Assembly (NCBI GenBank): GCA_964641455.1
Contig: CAZXLH010000017.1
Coordinates: 1-47,125 of the forward strand
DNA length: 47,125 nt
From: DTU015 sp964641455
GTDB taxonomy: Bacteria > Bacillota > Sulfobacillia > Fermentithermobacillales > Fermentithermobacillaceae
Direction: 5' to 3'
Made by a program: the position numbers and the translations under genes. Below, piece after piece: positions 41,832 to 47,125 of the stretch (position 1 is its first letter; each line of letters starts with the position of its first letter). The notes beneath the pieces are model-generated. The model had not been told where the DNA came from. It made no database searches and saw nothing but the letters and a program-made list of their open reading frames with translations.

Positions 41832-41859
41832 TTGACTTTTCGATAGTTCGGTATATAAT
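41832..41859 (+). promoter_or_regulatory. Strong sigma-70 promoter upstream of the pilus operon
   Basis: TTGACT (41832-41837) and a perfect TATAAT (41854-41859) are separated by 16 bases. It is one of the best promoter matches in the window. It points toward pilT with about 290 bases of leader. Confidence 0.72.
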
Positions 41860-42154
41860 GTATTCAAAACTGGCAACTGTTTACAGGATGTGTATCTTCG
41901 CAGTATAACCTGTATTTGAATATAAGGGAGTATTTGCAGATTTCAATCACTGTGTGGTTTAAGCCTATCAACGTATTACAATGAGCCAATAATAGATAAA
42001 ACAGCAACACAGCCATGGAGTCACGTTGTAAAGGCCAAGGTTCAAATTCAAGGGCCGCTCTGCTTTTGTTTGTGTAAAATAGATTGAGAACTGCGTATGA
42101 AAGATTATATAGTTTTGGTTGGTTAGCCAAGTAATTTAGCGGAGGTATTTAGAA

Positions 42155-43207
42155 GTGGCTGTGGATATGCTTGAATTGATCACCTATGCATTCAATGTTA
42201 AAGCATCAGATGTTCACTTGGTCACAGGTGCACCCCCTACTTTGCGTGTGGCAGGACGGCTCGTTTCCACCAATCTTCCCATAGTTACCTTTCACGATGT
42301 ATTAGATGCTGTCAAATTTCTTGTCAAATGCTCATCTTATGAAGTATCTGGCTTTGAGGAGATTTTGAAAAACACTCATGCTGTTGATTTTAGTTGTGAA
42401 ATTGAAGGTACAGGCAGGATGCGTGTTCATGTATTTCGTGAACAAGTTAACCTGGGGGTTAATGTAAGGTTTATTTCAAGCAGCATTCCTACTATGAACC
42501 AATTAGGGCTTCCCCAAGTGCTGATAGATATGTGCAGCAGGCGGGGCCTCATTTTGGTCACAGGCCCGACAGGCAGCGGCAAATCCACTACGCTTGCCGC
42601 CCTGGTACGGCGGTGTTTAGAGGAGAAGGGCTATCGTGTGGTAACTATAGAAGACCCGGTTGAATACAGATTTCCCCATTACAGAGGGATTGTCACGCAG
42701 AAAGAAGTCGGCATAGATTGTGATTGTTTCCACGAAGGGCTTGTTGCTGCACTCAGGGAAGACCCTGATGTTATTGTTCTGGGCGAGCTAAGAGATCTTG
42801 CGTCGGCAGATGCAACGCTTACAGCATCTGAGACCGGCCATTTGGTTATTGCCACAATGCATACGCCGACCGCCACACGGGCTCTGGATCGTTTTGTGGA
42901 TCTGTTTCCCGTAGGGCGCCAGGAACTTGCAAGGCATTCACTTTCAAGGGCGCTAAACGGTGTATTTGTTCAGAGATTGCTTCCATCAGTTGATCATACA
43001 CGCAGGGTGCTTGCAAATGAAGTGCTTGTAGCCACTCCTGCAGTTCGCAATCTTATAAGGCGGGGCGAATATCAGCAAATAAACTCGTCTATTGAGGCAG
43101 GCCACAAACTCGGGATGATCTCCATGTCACGAAGCATTGAAGATTTGGTATCGAAAGGGTTGGTGCAGTTGGAAGACGTAGCAGGCGAGGTGGAAGTTTT
43201 TGAGTGA
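42155..43207 (+). CDS. pilT: Type IV pilus retraction ATPase (PilT-like)
   Basis: A 350-residue cytoplasmic hexameric ATPase that powers pilus disassembly and twitching. GTG 42155 has GGAGG nine bases upstream. The N-terminal PAS-like part starts with the typical KASDVHLVTGAPPTLRV. Walker A is GPTGSGKS (137-144), the Asp box is VTIEDPVEYRF, Walker B is DPDVIVLGELRD, and the His box is HLVIATMHT. The retraction motif appears as TPAVRNLIRRGEYQQINSSI near residue 298, in place of AIRNLIREGK, which supports PilT over an assembly ATPase. The C terminus overlaps pilB by eight bases. Confidence 0.94.
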   Translation: MAVDMLELITYAFNVKASDVHLVTGAPPTLRVAGRLVSTNLPIVTFHDVLDAVKFLVKCSSYEVSGFEEILKNTHAVDFSCEIEGTGRMRVHVFREQVNLGVNVRFISSSIPTMNQLGLPQVLIDMCSRRGLILVTGPTGSGKSTTLAALVRRCLEEKGYRVVTIEDPVEYRFPHYRGIVTQKEVGIDCDCFHEGLVAALREDPDVIVLGELRDLASADATLTASETGHLVIATMHTPTATRALDRFVDLFPVGRQELARHSLSRALNGVFVQRLLPSVDHTRRVLANEVLVATPAVRNLIRRGEYQQINSSIEAGHKLGMISMSRSIEDLVSKGLVQLEDVAGEVEVFE

Positions 43208-44918
43208 CATAACCCGGAAAATCGGGGACATTTTGATTAACGAAGGGCTTGTTACCGAAGATGTGTTGCTTAAGGCAATCGAGACACAAAATCATTCAGG
43301 AGGCCGTTTGGGAGAGATTCTGATTGGCATGGGAGCCCTTTCTACCCGGCAGTTTTACCACAGCCTGGCTAAGCAGCTACATGTGTCATATTGCGATCTT
43401 AATACAACCATACCAAACACTGATGCTCTTAAGTTGTTTACTCCCAGTGAAGCCAAGGTGTTTCGCGCTATACCGCTTCAAATACATGGAACGACTTTAC
43501 ACGTCGCTCTTGAGAATCCTACGGAACTTAACCGTTTAGAAGCAATACGTGCAAGAACAGGATACCGCGTATTTCCGCATTTGGCTGCACCCGAGCATAT
43601 CGATAATGCATTAAGAAGATTTTATGAGGCACCTGCAGCAGAGTCTTTAGGGTATGACACCAAGCCAGGCCAAACCGGGCCAGGAACGTGGGAGGCAGAT
43701 GCCCGTAAGTTTGAAATCGAAGGAACCCATTTCATGGAAGATTCCCCTGCTGTCCATATGATAGACAATTTCCTGTTTGAAGCGGCTCGCCGCGGCGCTT
43801 CTGATATTCACTTTGAACCATTTCCGGACAGAACACGGGTAAGGTTTAGAATAGACGGAGTACTTGAAAGGGCAGGCAATTCGGCAAGGGTGTACCATGA
43901 TGCAATAATTACCCGGCTGAAGGTTTTGGGCGGAATGGATGTGGCAGAAAAAAGGCTGCCTCAGGATGGCAGGTTTTCTACTGATATAGATGGCAGGCGT
44001 TATGATTTGCGCCTCTCAACTTTACCTACAGTGTTCGGAGAAAAAATGGTAGTCCGCTTACTTGAACAGACTGTTGAGCACCTTAGTTTCGATAGGCTAG
44101 GTGTGTCGCCTACGGTTTTGAAAAACCTTAGCCAAGCGTTGGCTTTGCCCCATGGGCTCATAGTAATTGCCGGGCCAACAGGCAGCGGAAAGTCTACGAC
44201 TTTGGCTACGGCAGTAGATGAAATCAATAAACTGGGCAAAAACGTGGTTACTGTTGAAGATCCGGTTGAATACATAATTCCCGGGGTTAACCACATGCAA
44301 GTAAACATAAAGGCAGGGCTGAGTTTTGCTACTGCAATAAGGCACATTTTACGGCAAGACCCGGACATTATCATGGTAGGCGAAATTCGTGATGCCGAAA
44401 CCGCTGAAATGGCGTTTAGGGCAGCCCTTACAGGGCACCTGGTTTTGACTACTATCCATGCAAATGATGCTTTGTCTGTGTTAATACGCCTTGAAGAAAT
44501 GGGAGTAAACAAATATATGGCCCTTTCGTCTACAGTGGCTTTGTACAGCCAGAGGCTTGTGCGTACCATATGTCCGTGGTGCAAGTACAAAGAGCCTGCT
44601 CCCGAAGCAGTTACCAGGGAAGTGGCAATGGCTGCCGGACAAGAGTACAATGAGGATACTTTGGTTACGGCTACTACCCGTCCGTGTGTAGGTTGTAGTG
44701 ATCGTGCGTATAAGCGCAGGACTGCCATATCTGAAGTTATCCTGGTTAATGAGGAATTTCGCAGAAGATATCTTGAATCAAGCGACCCTCGGTCTGATGT
44801 TTATTTAAACCCTGCCAAACGCAATCAAGGGCTTTTGGCAGATGGCGCTAAGAAGGTGCTGGCAGGCATCACTACATGGGATGAAGTGCTAAGCGTTTTC
44901 AGTTCAGGCGGGAATTGA
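43200..44918 (+). CDS. pilB: Type IV pilus assembly ATPase (PilB/GspE-like)
   Basis: A 572-residue hexameric ATPase that extends the pilus. The start is TTG 43200 inside the end of pilT, with GAGGTGG upstream. The N-terminal MshEN-like domain (residues 1-150) shows KIGDILINEGLVTEDVLLKA and SLAKQLHVSYCDLN, a fold that can bind c-di-GMP in related ATPases. The catalytic half has ASDIHFEPFPD, Walker A GPTGSGKS (near 325), VEDPVEYIIPGVNHMQVN, Walker B DPDIIMVGEIRD and the His box HLVLTTIHANDA. A zinc-binding C-x2-C pair is visible as CPWC (near 458) and CVGC (near 498). It ends in a family-typical LAGITTWDEVL. Confidence 0.95.
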   Translation: MSDITRKIGDILINEGLVTEDVLLKAIETQNHSGGRLGEILIGMGALSTRQFYHSLAKQLHVSYCDLNTTIPNTDALKLFTPSEAKVFRAIPLQIHGTTLHVALENPTELNRLEAIRARTGYRVFPHLAAPEHIDNALRRFYEAPAAESLGYDTKPGQTGPGTWEADARKFEIEGTHFMEDSPAVHMIDNFLFEAARRGASDIHFEPFPDRTRVRFRIDGVLERAGNSARVYHDAIITRLKVLGGMDVAEKRLPQDGRFSTDIDGRRYDLRLSTLPTVFGEKMVVRLLEQTVEHLSFDRLGVSPTVLKNLSQALALPHGLIVIAGPTGSGKSTTLATAVDEINKLGKNVVTVEDPVEYIIPGVNHMQVNIKAGLSFATAIRHILRQDPDIIMVGEIRDAETAEMAFRAALTGHLVLTTIHANDALSVLIRLEEMGVNKYMALSSTVALYSQRLVRTICPWCKYKEPAPEAVTREVAMAAGQEYNEDTLVTATTRPCVGCSDRAYKRRTAISEVILVNEEFRRRYLESSDPRSDVYLNPAKRNQGLLADGAKKVLAGITTWDEVLSVFSSGGN

Positions 44919-45098
44919 AGTGTGTGCAGGATTGTATGGAGGACAGTATGAATCGCTGCACTGATTATATGGCCTTTTTCAGAGACTGTTTGTGCAGGGT
45001 TTCACATATTCCAGAATGAAGGTATTTGAACAATTAGGTAGAAAGTTAGATTTAGCTGGCAGTTTAATGACAAAAAGTCATGTAGGGGGGGAGACTGC
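44919..45098. other. Spacer between pilB and pilC
   Basis: A 180-base gap. A 61-codon plus-strand frame (44992-45177) lacks a ribosome-binding site and runs into pilC in another frame; I see no gene here. Confidence 0.5.
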
Positions 45099-46304
45099 TT
45101 GGCTACATATAGGTATTGCGCTATACATGGAGACACCGGAAAGAGGACTCAAGATACCACAGAGGTTGATAACGTAGCTTTATTTCTTCAGGAAATGCAT
45201 CAGCAAGGATATGTCGTAACATCCCTAAAAAAAGTTAGCTCCCCCATGGGTTTGCAAAGCTTCTTCCAGAGCAACCACCCGATTAATGAGGTTGATAAAG
45301 ACATGGCTCTTATGGAACTTTCGGCGTTCCTTAAAGCAGGTATACCTCTCAAAAACGCCCTTGAACGAATGGCTGTGGAGACGCTTCCCGCTGTTTCCCG
45401 GGTTATGCGTAGAGCTGCAGAGAATCTCGGGCAAGGTGTAGCTTTTCATGAAGCCATATCAAGCGAGGACAGTTTCTTTGACCAATGGGAAATACAAGCC
45501 ATAGAAGCCGCAGAAGCCTCAGGAACTCTGGCGGATTCTCTTGAGTATATCGGAAATGAGGCACTTAAGTCACATGATTTTAACAGTAAAGTGCATTCTG
45601 CAATGCTATATCCCATTTTGGTGGTCTTGGTAACCCTGGCAGTGGCTGTTATCCTTGTAGTATTTGTTATCCCTGGGTTTGCAGAGGTGCTTGGCGAAGA
45701 CAATTTGCCCAGGGCTACCAAAATGCTCTTGGCAATATCAGATTTTGTTCGGGGCTATTGGTATGCCATTTTAGGTGTTATAGTAGCCGGGTGGTTTTTG
45801 CTTAAGCGCTTGTTTGCAAAAGAAGATCGGTATGGAGTTACTGAGCAGTTGGCCTTGCGGGTACCGGGTTGGGGCAAAATTCTTGAGGATTCTTATTTAG
45901 TAAGGTTCGGAAAGACTTTATCCACACTGCTTGAAAGCGGTGTAAGGGTGCTTCCGGCTTTGGAATATGCAGGGCAGGCGACAGGCTCTGCGCTTTTTGT
46001 AAGAACGTCTATTTACATTCGGAAGGAGGTAGAGAAAGGAGCAGGGATTGGAGATTCCATGCGTAATTCAGGAGTGTTTCCCAGCTTGTTTTGTGAGCTT
46101 GCCGCTGCAGGCGAGTCCAGCGGAACTCTTCCTGAGATGATCATGAAGGTAGCTGAGTTTTACGAGGGAGAAGTCACTCGCAAACTTGATTCTCTGTCTT
46201 CAATGATAGAACCTGTGCTTATTCTCATTGTGGGGCTAATGGTGGCTTTTCTGGGTTACACAGTGATGGGCCCAATCCTGCGTTCACTAGAAGTGATAGG
46301 GTAG
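45099..46304 (+). CDS. pilC: Type IV pilus inner-membrane platform protein (PilC/GspF-like)
   Basis: A 401-residue polytopic platform protein that couples the PilB and PilT motors to pilin. TTG 45099 follows GGGGGGAG, and the first residues MATYRYCAIHGDTGKR match the usual PilC beginning. Two GspF-type helical domains (about 60-165 and 265-365) show ELSAFLKAGIPLKNALERMA and YLVRFGKTLSTLLESGVRVL. The three expected membrane helices are near 168-193 (MLYPILVVLVTLAVAVILVV), 220-236 and 368-393. The protein ends MGPILRSLEVIG. Confidence 0.93.
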   Translation: MATYRYCAIHGDTGKRTQDTTEVDNVALFLQEMHQQGYVVTSLKKVSSPMGLQSFFQSNHPINEVDKDMALMELSAFLKAGIPLKNALERMAVETLPAVSRVMRRAAENLGQGVAFHEAISSEDSFFDQWEIQAIEAAEASGTLADSLEYIGNEALKSHDFNSKVHSAMLYPILVVLVTLAVAVILVVFVIPGFAEVLGEDNLPRATKMLLAISDFVRGYWYAILGVIVAGWFLLKRLFAKEDRYGVTEQLALRVPGWGKILEDSYLVRFGKTLSTLLESGVRVLPALEYAGQATGSALFVRTSIYIRKEVEKGAGIGDSMRNSGVFPSLFCELAAAGESSGTLPEMIMKVAEFYEGEVTRKLDSLSSMIEPVLILIVGLMVAFLGYTVMGPILRSLEVIG

Positions 46305-46391
46305 GTTTGTTTTGAAGATGGGTTGCCTTGTGATTTTGGCGCCCAAGTACCGGAATGAATTACGGGATCAACGTGTTTCGGGGGGAGAGAA

Positions 46392-46772
46392 ATGAAAAAG
46401 CGGAGCGAAAGAATTCTTAAGTCTGAACGTGGGTTTACGCTGGTAGAGTTGGGTGTGGTTCTGGCGATTATTGCTATACTGGCGCTTGCTGCGTATCCGA
46501 CTTATAGCAACATAAGAAAGAGAGCATATGAGGCCGAGGCTTTGGCTATTATGCAGGAGATAAGGGTGGATGTGTGGAGTGATTACCTTGAGGATGAAAC
46601 TTGGCCTGGGGACGACTTTGTTACTGGCTATGACACGGATACCTGGCATTTCACGGGGAAATCAGGCACAGCATACGTAATTACTGCTAAGGGCCAATCC
46701 GGCACACCTGTAAACGATGTTACGCTGACTTTGACGCTTGACACATATGGAAAGGCAACTAAAGGGGAATAA
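46392..46772 (+). CDS. Type IV prepilin (PilA/GspG-like)
   Basis: A 126-residue prepilin, the pilus subunit or a major pseudopilin. ATG 46392 follows GGGGGGAGAGAA. The leader MKKRSERILKSERG ends at Gly14, where a prepilin peptidase would cut and N-methylate Phe15. Glu19 is the conserved Glu at mature position 5. The following FTLVELGVVLAIIAILALAA is the typical hydrophobic helix. The C-terminal part is short (about 95 residues), acidic, and contains DTDTWHFTGKSGTAYVITA, like a minimal pseudopilin beta sheet. There are no cysteines. It sits immediately after pilC. Confidence 0.92.
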   Translation: MKKRSERILKSERGFTLVELGVVLAIIAILALAAYPTYSNIRKRAYEAEALAIMQEIRVDVWSDYLEDETWPGDDFVTGYDTDTWHFTGKSGTAYVITAKGQSGTPVNDVTLTLTLDTYGKATKGE

Positions 46773-46844
46773 GATTAGATCACCGCAACGCGGTTGCGCT
46801 GTATATCTGTAGTTTTACGGTGCACAGCCGTTTCAGTGGAAGAC

Positions 46845-47125
46845 GTGAATGATTTGAATGATTTACATAGCCAGCGCGGCTCAATAATGCTTGAAACTGT
46901 AATATTCCTGGCCCTGGTATCTTTTCTGTTTATGATGGTTACCGGACAGCTGGTATTTATGGCCCGGACATCGCAAAAGGAAGATGCCAGGGTACAGGGG
47001 CTCATGGCTGCCCGAATCAAAGTGGAAGAACTTAGGTCAGGGTGGCCTGGCGATGCATTTTCAGACAAGTACGAAGAAACCGGATATGAAGCAGAGTTTT
47101 CGCTGGCATATTATTTTGAAGATGT
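46845..47125 (+). CDS. Minor prepilin-like protein, cut by the right edge
   Basis: The frame stays open to the end of the window, giving at least 93 residues. The beginning VNDLNDLHSQRG ends at a glycine followed by SIMLETVIFLALVSFLFMMV, which places a glutamate at mature position 5 and a hydrophobic helix after it, the prepilin pattern. The next part MARTSQKEDARVQGLMAARI fits the long helix of a PilV/GspI-type minor pilin. The start is uncertain: GTG 46845 and GTG 46836 are both possible and both have weak ribosome-binding sites. The frame is open back to 46779. It is probably the fifth gene of the pilus operon. Confidence 0.7.
   Translation, partial: MNDLNDLHSQRGSIMLETVIFLALVSFLFMMVTGQLVFMARTSQKEDARVQGLMAARIKVEELRSGWPGDAFSDKYEETGYEAEFSLAYYFED

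Larger units (their letters stand above)
41679..42154. other. Divergent region between the adenine-deaminase-like gene and the pilus operon
   Basis: It holds promoter candidates in both directions. The transcript of the pilus operon would start near 41866, leaving a leader of about 290 bases with no recognised RNA family. A GGCC-based pairing (near 42031 and 42052) is the only obvious structure. Confidence 0.45.

Noticed and set aside
44000..44728. 242-codon minus-strand frame opposite pilB
   Set aside because: It covers the Walker A/B region of pilB on the other strand; a shadow frame.
1..47125. CRISPR arrays, tRNA or rRNA genes, insertion sequences, prophage genes
   Set aside because: None of the expected repeats, cloverleaf sequences or transposase/integrase motifs were seen on either strand.

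Overview
The window looks like a chromosomal piece of an anaerobic, peptide-using, motile bacterium of the Bacillota (Clostridia-like). This rests on several features. Shine-Dalgarno sequences are strong (AGGAGG-type) and GTG and TTG starts are common. Base composition is moderate. A DUF421/DUF4363 pair, a DegV protein, a short Hag-type flagellin with CsrA-like leader sites and a Gram-positive type IV pilus operon are all present. I cannot name a genus. I see no rRNA, tRNA, CRISPR array, integrase or transposase.

Layout. (1) Bases 1-1667: a racemase-family gene cut by the left edge, then a DUF1177 gene, closed by a strong terminator. (2) 1.9-12.7 kb: an oligopeptide/dipeptide ABC transporter. 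It has two paralogous lipoprotein binding proteins, permeases DppB and DppC, ATPases DppD and DppF, and two unrecognised membrane-protein genes inserted between dppC and dppD. (3) 13.1-16.4 kb: a small membrane protein, DegV, a ferritin-like protein and the DUF421/DUF4363 pair. (4) 16.6-27.1 kb: a glycosyltransferase island around flagellin. Three large multidomain glycosyltransferases and one GT-B-like half-protein flank hag, whose leader carries CsrA-like sites. (5) 27.4-32.0 kb: an S9 peptidase, an Hsp20, a tiny membrane peptide and a GT2 enzyme. (6) 32.5-35.4 kb: a four-gene operon of unknown function in which two membrane-anchored alpha/beta proteins (the first DUF6754) alternate with two polytopic membrane proteins. 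(7) 35.6-41.7 kb: an Xaa-Pro peptidase, a second S9 peptidase and, on the minus strand, a long adenine-deaminase-like enzyme. (8) 41.8 kb to the end: a type IV pilus operon, pilT-pilB-pilC-pilin-minor pilin, running off the right edge.

How the genes fit together. Two binding proteins, one peptide transporter, two prolyl-oligopeptidase-family enzymes and an Xaa-Pro peptidase suggest import and complete breakdown of peptides, including proline-rich ones. Flagellin, glycosyltransferases and pilus genes make up a surface-motility module, and the leader structures suggest post-transcriptional control. The least explained parts are the DUF6754 operon, the two membrane genes inside the transporter operon, the pseudoknot-plus-terminator leader near 16.7 kb, and a 48-residue membrane peptide (30469-30615) whose ribosome-binding site can pair with its own leader.
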